Source: Streptomyces sp. NBC_01716
GTDB taxonomy: Bacteria > Actinomycetota > Actinomycetes > Streptomycetales > Streptomycetaceae
Length of the DNA: 64,000 nt
NCBI RefSeq assembly: GCF_036248275.1
Contig: NZ_CP109181.1
Coordinates: forward strand, 4,030,001 to 4,094,000
Direction of reading: 5' to 3'
Shown: one piece after another, positions 7,873 to 15,671 of the stretch
Layout: the number at the start of each line of letters is the position of its first letter
Position numbering within the stretch: the stretch's first letter is position 1
Notes under the pieces: model-generated
Databases searched by the model: none
Seen by the model: only the letters and a program-made list of their open reading frames with translations
What the model was told of the DNA's origin: nothing
Made by a program: the position numbers and the translations under genes

Positions 7873-8762
7873 CCGGTCCGCTCATCACACCTCTGAAGTC
7901 CTCACCGGCCTGGCAGTTGCTCCGCCTCCGCTTCAGTGCCCCGGAGAACCGGGCGCTTGTGTTCCTCGCGGACGACGGGGCCGACGGCATGGTGCCGCCC
8001 CGCGACGGGGACTACTGGGGCTATCCCCGGCCGACAGTGCGCACAGTGGGTCAGCGGGACTTCTTCGACATCGTGTGGGTCTCGCTCGCGGAACGGCGGA
8101 TCTCGGTCGACATCCCACGCCGAGCGCCGAAACCCCCTGCCCGCTACAGAGTCGCCTGGCGGATCAGCAACCCGGTCGTCGCGGCGAGGAACCGGCTCAC
8201 GGAGGAGCGGGCACGGCACCTGGTGGCCCGCGACATCAGCGACAGCGCCAGCCTGCCCGGCCCGGCCGACCCGCTACGACGGCCGCCGCCCCACTTCGGT
8301 ACGACAGAGATCGAACCGCCCGGCCGGCCACGGGTGATCGACGGCTTCGGCCTCACGTACTGGTTCCTGGACCCGCCGGCCGCGCTCCTGCCCACCCCCG
8401 GCACCGGTGCGGAACCCGCCCTCCCGCCAGGCTTCGGCGAAGCCCACCGTGAGGCGTACCGCTTCTACCGGGAGGTCATCGCGGGCGGTCCCGTCGGCCT
8501 GGCCGCCCTCTGGCTGCTGACCCAGCCGGAACAGGCGAAGGACGTGCTCGAATGGACGGTGACCCACCGCAATCTCCTCTCCGACAAGGACAGTTGGGAA
8601 CACACCCTGGCAGCGACGCTTCAGTCACTGACACCGGAGGACCGGGGCTTCGTCGGAGTCAACCTGGCACGCGTCCTCAGCGACATCGGGGTCCCCCAGG
8701 GCGACGAGATCCTGCACCGGCTCGGCCATGACGACGGGACGGAGGGCTGGAACGGATCCTAG
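7869..8762 (+). CDS. unknown protein, third gene of the cyclase/STAND operon
   Basis: 297 aa. Its ATG overlaps the stop of the STAND gene (ATGA), so it is co-translated with it. It has no signal peptide or membrane helix and no family I recognise. The N-terminal half (residues 1-110) looks like a beta-rich domain with VSLAERRISVDIP and YRVAWRISNPVVAARNRLTE. The middle carries a Pro-rich stretch and LTYWFLDPPAALL. The C-terminal third is helical (AYRFYREVIAGGPVGLAALW onward). It may regulate or execute the output of the two upstream proteins. Its stop overlaps the convergent gene's stop inside a CTAG at 8759-8762. Confidence 0.7.
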   Translation: MTGPLITPLKSSPAWQLLRLRFSAPENRALVFLADDGADGMVPPRDGDYWGYPRPTVRTVGQRDFFDIVWVSLAERRISVDIPRRAPKPPARYRVAWRISNPVVAARNRLTEERARHLVARDISDSASLPGPADPLRRPPPHFGTTEIEPPGRPRVIDGFGLTYWFLDPPAALLPTPGTGAEPALPPGFGEAHREAYRFYREVIAGGPVGLAALWLLTQPEQAKDVLEWTVTHRNLLSDKDSWEHTLAATLQSLTPEDRGFVGVNLARVLSDIGVPQGDEILHRLGHDDGTEGWNGS

Positions 8763-9799
8763 AACGGGCGGGCGTACGGGTGCTTTCGCACGTGGTCGTA
8801 GATCCTGCGCAGCCATGGCTCACGGACCGCAGGCAGGCGTGCCAGCGTGTGGAGGAAAACCTTCGAGTCGGGGCGGAACAGCTCGTGCGGGTACGGCGGC
8901 AGGGGGTCGTCGCGGAAGACGCCCTCGGGCATGCCGCCTGTCGCCGGAACCGGCTGCTGTTCGCGGGGGAAGGCCAGAGCGGTCCACACGTCGGCGGCCA
9001 ACGGTACGGCTTTAGCCGTACCGGGCGGCTGCCACGTCTTACCCGTTCGTGGATGCCGTGGGACCAGGGCGATGTCGGCAACAGGGTGCGGGGCAGGCAG
9101 GTTCGGGCCGGCGAGGCCCGCTCGCTTCGGCGGCGGGCCCGGCGGGAGCAGCGTTTCGAGCGCGCGGCCGAAGGTGTCCGCGACGAGGCCGTCAGGGACC
9201 GCCACAGGCGCGCCCGCCGAAGCAGCCAGCATGTGTGCCAGCGCCGCCCCGACCGCCGCCTCCCACCTCGGGTTCCACCTGCCGGACTGCTCGACCGAGG
9301 GGGTGCCCTTCCACTCGACGGTCCGGCCGGCGGAGCCTTCGGCGGGAAGCCGGCGCACGGCGTCCGGCGCGAGCCACACCGCCTGCCAGAGGGAGCAGTC
9401 ATCGATGCGTGTCGCCACCGCCAACCCGCATCGGGCACACGCGAGGTTCGGGCCGTCCCTCCCGTCCAGCCCCAGGCAGTAGCCGTCGCACCGCTCCGGG
9501 ATCAGGACGGTGCCACGGGTGTCGCCCGGCGCGACGACGACCGCCCCCGGCGCACCGAAGGAGAGGGCGTGCACGGGCGCGAAGATGCCGCGAGCCTCTG
9601 CCTCATCCGCACCGATCTCGCTCCACGGCCGCCAAGGCGGCCCGGAGGGCTCCGGATCGACGGCGTACGTCCCCGGTTCCATGAGCGCGGGAAGCATGTC
9701 GTGTCCGTACGTGTGATGGGCATGAACCGGAAGCGCGACCCGCGACACGGAGGCGGTCAGCACGGCGCCGCACCGCGCGCACGCGAACACATCGGCCAT
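8759..9799 (-). CDS. hypothetical protein with paired CxxC zinc-ribbon-like motifs
   Basis: 346 aa from the ATG at 9799 (MADVFACARCGAV), which has GGAGG just upstream; the longer frame to 9856 lacks one. Two CARCG knuckles (about residues 7-10 and 119-122) could bind one zinc ion together, with an intervening beta-rich region containing PERCDGYCLGLDG. The C-terminal part (WLRRIYDHVRKHPYARPF) is helical. I recall similar unannotated proteins in Streptomyces but cannot name a family. It converges on the cyclase/STAND operon and overlaps its last stop codon by four bases. A functional link to that operon is unproven. Confidence 0.75.
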   Translation of the reverse strand: MADVFACARCGAVLTASVSRVALPVHAHHTYGHDMLPALMEPGTYAVDPEPSGPPWRPWSEIGADEAEARGIFAPVHALSFGAPGAVVVAPGDTRGTVLIPERCDGYCLGLDGRDGPNLACARCGLAVATRIDDCSLWQAVWLAPDAVRRLPAEGSAGRTVEWKGTPSVEQSGRWNPRWEAAVGAALAHMLAASAGAPVAVPDGLVADTFGRALETLLPPGPPPKRAGLAGPNLPAPHPVADIALVPRHPRTGKTWQPPGTAKAVPLAADVWTALAFPREQQPVPATGGMPEGVFRDDPLPPYPHELFRPDSKVFLHTLARLPAVREPWLRRIYDHVRKHPYARPF

Positions 9800-9859
9800 C
9801 GGACCTCCCCGCCCCAGGACAGGTGAATCATCCCAGGGCGGTGCCCCGCCGGACACGCA

Positions 9860-11053
9860 CTAGTCCGCCGGCAGTGGCTCCGTCCGGGGCGCCGGCGTCT
9901 CCCACGGGATCCGGGTGGCGCACAGCGTGACCACGAAGGCGCAGACGGAGACCAGGCCGAGGCCCCACGCCAGGCTGCTCGCGTTCGCCACGAAGCCGAT
10001 GAGTGGGGGGCCCGCCAGCAGGCCCGTGGTGCCCATCGCGGCGACCAGGGTCAGGGTGTCCGAGCCGCGTTTCGCCGCCGCCACGTAGACGCACGGGGTT
10101 ACCGCCGCGACGCCCAGGCCCACCGCGCCGAAGCCGAGCAGGGCCGGGATCACGCCGCCCGCCAGCAGGGCCGTGCCCAGGCCCACCCCGGCGACCACGC
10201 TGCCCAGTACGACCACCCTGCCGTCGCCCCAGCGGGCGCGCCAGCCGTCGGCGAGGAGGCGGGCCGCCACCATCGCTCCGGAGACGACCGCGATGCCCAG
10301 CGGCGCGACCTGCTCCGACGCCAGCGCGATGTCCTCCATGTAGAGCGTGGACCAGTCGTTCATGGCTCCTTCGGCCACGGTGCCGAAGGCCATCGCACAG
10401 CACATCCAGAGGGTGACGCCGGTGGGCAGCGTCCAACCGGTGCGGGTGCGGGACGTCTTCTTCTCCTCGGTCTCGGCAGGGGCTCCTTCGTCCGGGAGCA
10501 GTCCCGTACGCGCGCAGGCGGCCAGGATGACGAGCAGGAGCGCCGCGACGCCGAAGTGGGCGACGACGGACGAGGTGACCGCGTTCATGCCGGAGGCGAG
10601 CAGCGCCGCCGCGAACGACCCGGCGCTGAACGTGGCGTGCAGCTTGGCCATGGTGTTGCGACCGTACGTGGTCTCCAGGGCCGCCCCCTGCGCGTTCATC
10701 GCGGTGTTCAGGCACCCCACGAGGACGCCGTCCACGCACATCACCAGAAGCGCCACCGGGTAGTTCGGCGCCACCGAGAGGGCCAGCAGCATCAGGGTGA
10801 GGCCGAGGGCGGACAACAGCGCGAGCTGTTGCGAGCCCAGACGCCGCATCAGGTACGCCACCAGGGGGAAGGACACCGCGGCGCCGACACCCGCCGCCAT
10901 CAGGAAGAACCCGACCTCGGCCGACGTCAGGTGGAGATCGGCCTTGAACGCCGGGATGCGTGAGGCCCAGGTGGCGTACTGGAAGCCCAGGGAGGAGAAG
11001 AGGGCGGCTGTCGCCAACTGTCCGCGGAGGAAGGGGTCGTGGACACGGAGCAC
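9860..11053 (-). CDS. MFS exporter, YbjJ-like
   Basis: About 397 aa with twelve predicted hydrophobic segments, the normal MFS size. The GTG at 11053 was chosen because it lies five bases after the stop of the upstream decarboxylase gene and gives VLRVHDPFLRGQLATAALFS as N-terminus; a longer reading only overlaps the upstream gene. The first helix GFQYATWASRIPAFKADL and the motif MNAQGAALE resemble the YbjJ/FucP-like branch. A central cytoplasmic loop (ETEEKKTSRTRTGW) separates the two six-helix halves. As last gene of the dioxygenase/decarboxylase operon it probably exports that pathway's product. The substrate is unknown. Confidence 0.88.
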   Translation of the reverse strand: MLRVHDPFLRGQLATAALFSSLGFQYATWASRIPAFKADLHLTSAEVGFFLMAAGVGAAVSFPLVAYLMRRLGSQQLALLSALGLTLMLLALSVAPNYPVALLVMCVDGVLVGCLNTAMNAQGAALETTYGRNTMAKLHATFSAGSFAAALLASGMNAVTSSVVAHFGVAALLLVILAACARTGLLPDEGAPAETEEKKTSRTRTGWTLPTGVTLWMCCAMAFGTVAEGAMNDWSTLYMEDIALASEQVAPLGIAVVSGAMVAARLLADGWRARWGDGRVVVLGSVVAGVGLGTALLAGGVIPALLGFGAVGLGVAAVTPCVYVAAAKRGSDTLTLVAAMGTTGLLAGPPLIGFVANASSLAWGLGLVSVCAFVVTLCATRIPWETPAPRTEPLPAD

Positions 11054-11058
11054 CGGGC

Positions 11059-12831
11059 TCAGCTCGCTTCGGGTAGGGGGGACGGGACGGCTGGCGCCGG
11101 GACGGTACGGGACATGTAGACGGCGCCCGCCGGGTAGCTGCCGGAAGCCACCGCGTCGGGGTGCGCGGTGAAGCCGCGCGCCGACCAGAACTGTTCGCTC
11201 CCGCCGACCGCGACGAGGGATATCCGCTCGTAGCCCTGGGACCGGGCCGTCCGGTCCAGATGTGCCACGAGGCGGCGGCCCAGGCCCTGCCGGCGGTACG
11301 CGGGGGCGATCACGATGTCGTGGAGATGGAGGTTGCGCGAGCGGAAGCCGCTCTCCTCCGGCCGCTCCAGGTCCGGGTACCGGCCGGCCGGGTAGGGGAG
11401 CGCGAGCAGATAGCCGGCCGGCCCGTCGGCGGTCTCCAGGAGGAAACAGGTGTCGGGCGAGGCGTCGGCCCGGGACCTCAGGGCGGCGCGCCCCTCGGAG
11501 AGCCCGAGCCCGGTGTAGGCGTCGGACTCCAGGGTGACAACGGCGTCCCAGTCGTCCTCCCCGATGGGGCGGATCCGGATGCCGCCGTCCCCCGTCCCCA
11601 ACCTCCTGTCCGCCGCACGCCGTCCGCCGCCCGTCGTCGTACGGGGCAGCGGGGCGACGCCGTTGAAGCCCTCGGTCATGTAGCTGACCCCGTACGCCCC
11701 GGTGGACAGGACCCACACCGGGTCACCGGAGGCCAGTTCGGCGGGTACCCGCACCGGGCGGTGCTCGGCGGCGTAGGCGTCGTCGCTGTCGCAGGTGGGA
11801 CCGGCGACCACGACGGGGACCGTGGGGGCGTCGTCGCGATGGGTGGGGAAGACGAGGCGGTACTGGAGCGCGTCCATCTCGTACAGCCCGTTGAACTTGC
11901 CGCAGCTCAGATAGAGCCAGTGCCTGCGGTTGCCGTCCGGCATCTCCCGCTCCGACAGGCGGACCACCCGGCCCCGGACGGCCCCCTGGTCCGCGACGAG
12001 GAAGCGTCCCGGTTCCATGACGAAGCGCAGCTGCGCGCCGTGGGTCCGCCGCAGTTGGGCCATGCCCTCGCGCAGTACGGCGAAGATCTTGTCGATCGGA
12101 GGGTCCAGCTGCACCCCGCGCCGGTCGGTGTAGCCCAGTGCGGGAAGACCGCCGCCGAGATTGACGTGGTCGAGCACGATGCCGCGCCGGCCGAGGGCGT
12201 CCATGACATCGGCGATCCGCTCGACCGCGGCGTGCCAGGCGTCCGGGTCCATCTGCTGCGAGCCGACGTGGACCGAGAGCCCGGCCGGGGTGAGGCCGAG
12301 CGACCTGGCGGTCTCCAGTACGCGTACGGCGTCCTCGGGCGAGCAGCCGAACTTGTCCTTGAGCCCCCACAGGGCTCCGCCGCCCGCCGTCGCCACCCGG
12401 CAGAAGACCCGGGCCCCCGGCGCGTGGGCGGCGACGGCCCGCACGTCCTCGACGCTGTCGGTGGCGAAGTCGGTGATGCCCATCCGGTGGGCCGCCGCGA
12501 TGTCCTGGTCGGACTTGATGGTGTTGCCGTAGTGGATCCGGCCGACCGGCACCCCGGCCCGCAGTGCCTGGGCGAGTTCCGGGAGGCTCGCCCCGTCGAC
12601 ACCGCAGCCCTGGTCCGCCAGGTGCGCGATGACGTCGTCCACCGGGCATGCCTTCATGGCGAAGCGGATGTCGGTGCCGGGGAGTTCGTCGAGCAGTGTG
12701 CTGTACCGCTCTCCGATCCCGTCCAGGTCGAGAACGATCTGGTCGTGGTCGGCGCGCGTGAGCGCGTCAATCAATCCGTGGGCCGGCGCGTCCGTCAACC
12801 CGTCCGTCAGCCGTGCCGGGAGTTCCTTCAT
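11059..12831 (-). CDS. fold-III PLP amino-acid decarboxylase fused to a GNAT acetyltransferase
   Basis: 590 aa from the ATG at 12831, which shares its A with the upstream stop (TGATG). Residues 25-405 are an ornithine/DAP/arginine-type decarboxylase. It has the PLP Lys in FAMKAC (K60), HVGSQQMD, the phosphate-binding glycine loop in NLGGGLPALGY, MEPGRFLVA, and the intersubunit Cys motif GPTCDSDD. AYGVSYMTEGFNG closes the barrel. Residues 430-575 form a GNAT domain with acetyl-CoA loop RRQGLGRRLVAHL. A single chain could decarboxylate a basic amino acid and acetylate the amine made. It sits between the DUF6271-like gene and the exporter. The fusion is uncommon. The substrate is not deducible, but the Cys motif favours an ornithine/lysine/diaminoacid type. 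Confidence 0.9.
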   Translation of the reverse strand: MKELPARLTDGLTDAPAHGLIDALTRADHDQIVLDLDGIGERYSTLLDELPGTDIRFAMKACPVDDVIAHLADQGCGVDGASLPELAQALRAGVPVGRIHYGNTIKSDQDIAAAHRMGITDFATDSVEDVRAVAAHAPGARVFCRVATAGGGALWGLKDKFGCSPEDAVRVLETARSLGLTPAGLSVHVGSQQMDPDAWHAAVERIADVMDALGRRGIVLDHVNLGGGLPALGYTDRRGVQLDPPIDKIFAVLREGMAQLRRTHGAQLRFVMEPGRFLVADQGAVRGRVVRLSEREMPDGNRRHWLYLSCGKFNGLYEMDALQYRLVFPTHRDDAPTVPVVVAGPTCDSDDAYAAEHRPVRVPAELASGDPVWVLSTGAYGVSYMTEGFNGVAPLPRTTTGGGRRAADRRLGTGDGGIRIRPIGEDDWDAVVTLESDAYTGLGLSEGRAALRSRADASPDTCFLLETADGPAGYLLALPYPAGRYPDLERPEESGFRSRNLHLHDIVIAPAYRRQGLGRRLVAHLDRTARSQGYERISLVAVGGSEQFWSARGFTAHPDAVASGSYPAGAVYMSRTVPAPAVPSPLPEAS

Positions 12832-14150
12832 CACCTGTCCTCCCCCACCGGGTTGAGCACGGGCGTCCGGCGGGCCGCGCGCACCAGCCGCTCCCACTCC
12901 TCGGTGAGGAGGGCGAAATCCTCCATGTCGCTCCGCGCCTCGTCTAGGAGACGGTCACGGTGCGGGGCCAGATGGTCGGCGAAGTCGGCGTAACGGCCGC
13001 CCAGTTCGCGGTACGCCGTGTCGAGGCGGCGCAGGCGCTCGCGGTTGTCGGCCGTGTCAACTCCGGTGCTCTCGCGTACGAGTTCGGCGACGGCGCGGGC
13101 GCGCACGTGCCCCTCGTCGTCGAGCAGGGTGTCCCCTGCTCGGCCCAGAGCGTCGTAGACAACGTTGTAATAGAGCATCGAGAGCAGGAACTTGGCGAAG
13201 CGCGTCTGGTACGCGACGAACCCCTGGTCGGTCCGGCGTTCGGCCGTGTAGAAGTTCACGATGTTGCGGTTGTGCAGGACGCCCGGCAGCCCGGCGTCGT
13301 ACACGAGGTGGATCAGGAAGTAGTCGCTGCCGATGGTGTCGGTGGCCGGGGGCAGCGGGACGCGCCCGTGCACGCCGTGGAAGGCGATGTTGCACATGTC
13401 GACCCGCATGGGGTCGACCAGGGACAGCGTCGTACGGTCCTGGTCGAACGCGGCACTGCCGGCGCCCCGGAAGGACTCCTCGACCAGTTCCCGCTTCTGC
13501 TCCGGAGACCAGTCCAGGGGAGCCCATAGGCTGACGACGTCGTGGTACACGTCGCCGTCGATCGACTCGATCTCGTCGATGTCCACCGACGGCGGGCCGA
13601 TGAAGGAGCTGCCGACCATGCTCACCGGCCGGTCCGCGTGCTCGGGGGCCAGTTCCGTCTCGGAGACGGACCGGGCGGCCTCCGCGGCCGGGCGGCCGAG
13701 CGAGGTCAGTTCATGGTGGATGGGGAAGACCGGTGCGCCGTCGGCCACTTGGTAGCGGCTGTCGGAGTCCCTGCGGTGGACCGACTCGCACCCGAGGGCG
13801 AAGCTGATCAGGAAGGCGCGGTTGGTGCAGGCGCCGTACGAGAGTGAGTCCGGCAGCATGAGGCGCAGCAGCAGCTCGGGTTTGGTGGCATCGGCCCGGC
13901 CGATCGTCCGCTCCAGGAAGTCCTTCTGGCCGGCCTCGTCCAGGTGGTGGGGAACGACGCGCGGGTGCCCGGGAAGACGGCGCACGGCGGCGGCGTGCTC
14001 CTCGTACGTCGGGGTGTCGCACGAGTCCAGGATCAGCAGGTGCACCTCGACGTCGAAGTGCTCGGCGGCGTGGACCGCCTCCGCGCCGATGGCCTCGATG
14101 GTCGCCGGGCAGGCCCGGTTGGTGGGCAGCGTCAGGCAGATTCTTCGCAT
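12831..14150 (-). CDS. DUF6271-like protein, possible glycosyltransferase-fold enzyme
   Basis: 439 aa. The N-terminus MRRICLTLPTNRACPATIEA, followed by an alternating strand pattern ending LLILDSCD and later RRDSDSRYQV (D128-D130), looks like a GT-A nucleotide-sugar-binding fold with a DxD motif. The family resembles what I recall as DUF6271; that name is from memory. The C-terminal half is helical. It overlaps the dioxygenase gene by 19 bp and touches the decarboxylase start, so it is firmly in the operon. It may ligate or glycosylate an intermediate of the small-molecule pathway, which is inference. Confidence 0.7.
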   Translation of the reverse strand: MRRICLTLPTNRACPATIEAIGAEAVHAAEHFDVEVHLLILDSCDTPTYEEHAAAVRRLPGHPRVVPHHLDEAGQKDFLERTIGRADATKPELLLRLMLPDSLSYGACTNRAFLISFALGCESVHRRDSDSRYQVADGAPVFPIHHELTSLGRPAAEAARSVSETELAPEHADRPVSMVGSSFIGPPSVDIDEIESIDGDVYHDVVSLWAPLDWSPEQKRELVEESFRGAGSAAFDQDRTTLSLVDPMRVDMCNIAFHGVHGRVPLPPATDTIGSDYFLIHLVYDAGLPGVLHNRNIVNFYTAERRTDQGFVAYQTRFAKFLLSMLYYNVVYDALGRAGDTLLDDEGHVRARAVAELVRESTGVDTADNRERLRRLDTAYRELGGRYADFADHLAPHRDRLLDEARSDMEDFALLTEEWERLVRAARRTPVLNPVGEDR

Positions 14151-15196
14151 GCCCGCTCCCCGTCGCGCTCGTCGAGGTCCTGTCCGCGCCAGCCCTTGAG
14201 ACCCAGGAGCTTGCTGCCCAGTTCGTCGAGCTGGGCCCGGCCGTACCTCTCGGCCTCGGGGCGGGTCGCGTCGCCCAGCAGCGTCCCGTTCCAGGTCGGT
14301 GTGGTGACGTCGCGCCAGGACTCGACGCGCTCGCGGCGCAGGCTCCGGTGGCCGTCGAGTGCGGGCATCATCGAGAGGTACTGCACCGCGCGCGCCTTGT
14401 CCTGCGAGCGGTTGGGGGCCACGCCGTGGGCCAGGAAACCGTTGAAGATCAGCAGGTCGCCGGCCTCCAGATCGGGCCGTACGACGGGGAGTTCGGCCCG
14501 GTCGATCGCGGGGCGGATCGGGTCACGGTCGGCCGGCTGGAGAGCCTTCCAGCGGTCGAATCCGCGGAAGAGCTCGGGGCAGCACTGGAAGCCGCCCTGT
14601 TCCGCGTTGGTGTCGTTCAGGGCGATGATGCCCTGGACCCGCTGCGGCGGGATGCCCAGTGTGGAGTCCACGTCCCAGTGGAGGTTGATGTCGAAGCCCG
14701 TCTCACGGAATTCGATCAGGGACCGGTCACGGGTCTTGATGTTGGGCGGGTTGAGGTTCAACCGGTCCAGGGTGACCCAGAGTTCCTCGCAGTCCCACAC
14801 GTCGGCGAACGCGTCGTAGACACGGCGGCTCTGGCGGCTCTCCCACAGAAGCTGGTGGTGGTACGCCTCCACGAAGCCGTAGATGTGCAGCTCCTGGTCC
14901 AGTTCGGAGCGGTACTCCCGCTCGTCGTACCAGGTCTCCGGGCGTTCGGGATCCAGACCCTGGAAGTCCCAGGTGAAGTCCAGCAGACGCCGGGCGGACT
15001 CCGCCGGTATCGCCTGCTTCACCACGACGTAGCCGTAGGTCTGCCAGAAAGTGAAGTCCTCTTCGGACAGGACGCGAAGCGGACGCGTCTTCTTGATGTC
15101 GCGCAGCGGTGTCTGGGCGAGGTAGGTCTCACCGTCCGCGCTGAAGTAGGGGCGGTCGGTGGCGGCACGGTGGAGATACGGATTAGCCGTTGGCAT
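14132..15196 (-). CDS. phytanoyl-CoA dioxygenase-family Fe(II)/2-oxoglutarate oxygenase
   Basis: 354 aa; start ATG at 15196 with GGAG six bases upstream, preferred over the 60-codon longer frame. The iron triad is visible: HWDVDS (H173, D175) and AHGVAPNRS (H257), with R269 in KARAVQYLS positioned to bind 2-oxoglutarate. PhyH-type enzymes hydroxylate free or carrier-bound substrates, including amino acids. It heads the operon dioxygenase, DUF6271-like, decarboxylase-GNAT, MFS, so it probably hydroxylates the amino acid or amine substrate. The upstream region carries a DasR-box-like palindrome at 15381-15398. Confidence 0.92.
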   Translation of the reverse strand: MPTANPYLHRAATDRPYFSADGETYLAQTPLRDIKKTRPLRVLSEEDFTFWQTYGYVVVKQAIPAESARRLLDFTWDFQGLDPERPETWYDEREYRSELDQELHIYGFVEAYHHQLLWESRQSRRVYDAFADVWDCEELWVTLDRLNLNPPNIKTRDRSLIEFRETGFDINLHWDVDSTLGIPPQRVQGIIALNDTNAEQGGFQCCPELFRGFDRWKALQPADRDPIRPAIDRAELPVVRPDLEAGDLLIFNGFLAHGVAPNRSQDKARAVQYLSMMPALDGHRSLRRERVESWRDVTTPTWNGTLLGDATRPEAERYGRAQLDELGSKLLGLKGWRGQDLDERDGERACEESA

Positions 15197-15380
15197 GCGT
15201 TGCTCCGAGACTCGGTGGCGGAGTCGCGACAAAGGGAACGAACGGACGACGCGGGGCGCGTCGTCGGCGGTCATGTCCGCCGGCGGCGCGCGCGGGTGAA
15301 CACAGGGTCCGGCGCGGAGCGCTTCCGGATGCGAAGCGCGGTGCCTCTGTCGAGATCCCCTACGGCACGTGTGCACACAA

Positions 15381-15398
15381 AGTTGGACTAGACCAACT
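15381..15398. promoter_or_regulatory. DasR-box (dre)-like palindrome upstream of the dioxygenase operon
   Basis: AGTTGGACTAGACCAACT is an 18-bp near-palindrome. Its inner 12 bases differ at one position from TGGTCTAGACCA, the core of the GntR-family DasR response element that senses glucosamine-6-phosphate in Streptomyces. The box is about 185 bp before the dioxygenase start and about 270 bp before the GH3 start. Assignment to DasR rather than another GntR regulator is by resemblance. Confidence 0.55.
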
Positions 15399-15621
15399 CG
15401 TATGTCAAACAGCTCGATCGGCGCGACGTAGCGTCAAAACCTCCTGACGGTACGTAAGTTCGCGAGCTGGGAGCACACCCCCGCCGCCCGGGAAAGTCGA
15501 TTCACGCGCGAGGGACGCGACTCGGGCCTCCGGTCGTGTTGCCCACCTCACACGCACGCCCGACGATCACTTGACGTGGGGGTTGGCTCTTGACGCGGGG
15601 GGTCGGCTTAGGTTCAGACTA

Positions 15622-15635
15622 TTGGTCCATACCAA
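15622..15635. promoter_or_regulatory. second dre-like inverted repeat just upstream of the GH3 gene
   Basis: TTGGTCCATACCAA has perfect 5-bp arms TTGGT/ACCAA and matches the DasR core at 9 of 12 positions. It lies 36 bp before the GH3 ATG, in the position of a repressor site overlapping a promoter. Together with the box at 15381 it supports amino-sugar control of this region. Confidence 0.5.
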
Positions 15636-15671
15636 GGATTGCGGCGCCGGCCCACGCGAAAGGCACAGATC

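Larger units (their letters stand above)
15197..15671. other. 475-bp divergent intergenic region between the dioxygenase operon and the GH3 gene
   Basis: No gene-like frame is convincing here. The region carries two TGGTC/GACCA-type palindromes (listed separately) and two TTGACG hexamers at 15571-15576 and 15590-15595 that could be -35 boxes for the GH3 gene. A clear -10 at the correct spacing was not found. Both genes could be controlled from here. Confidence 0.5.

Noticed and set aside
11054..11716. N-terminal extension of the MFS gene into the decarboxylase-GNAT gene
   Set aside because: The extension is an out-of-frame reading of the upstream gene. The GTG at 11053 gives a normal twelve-helix protein.
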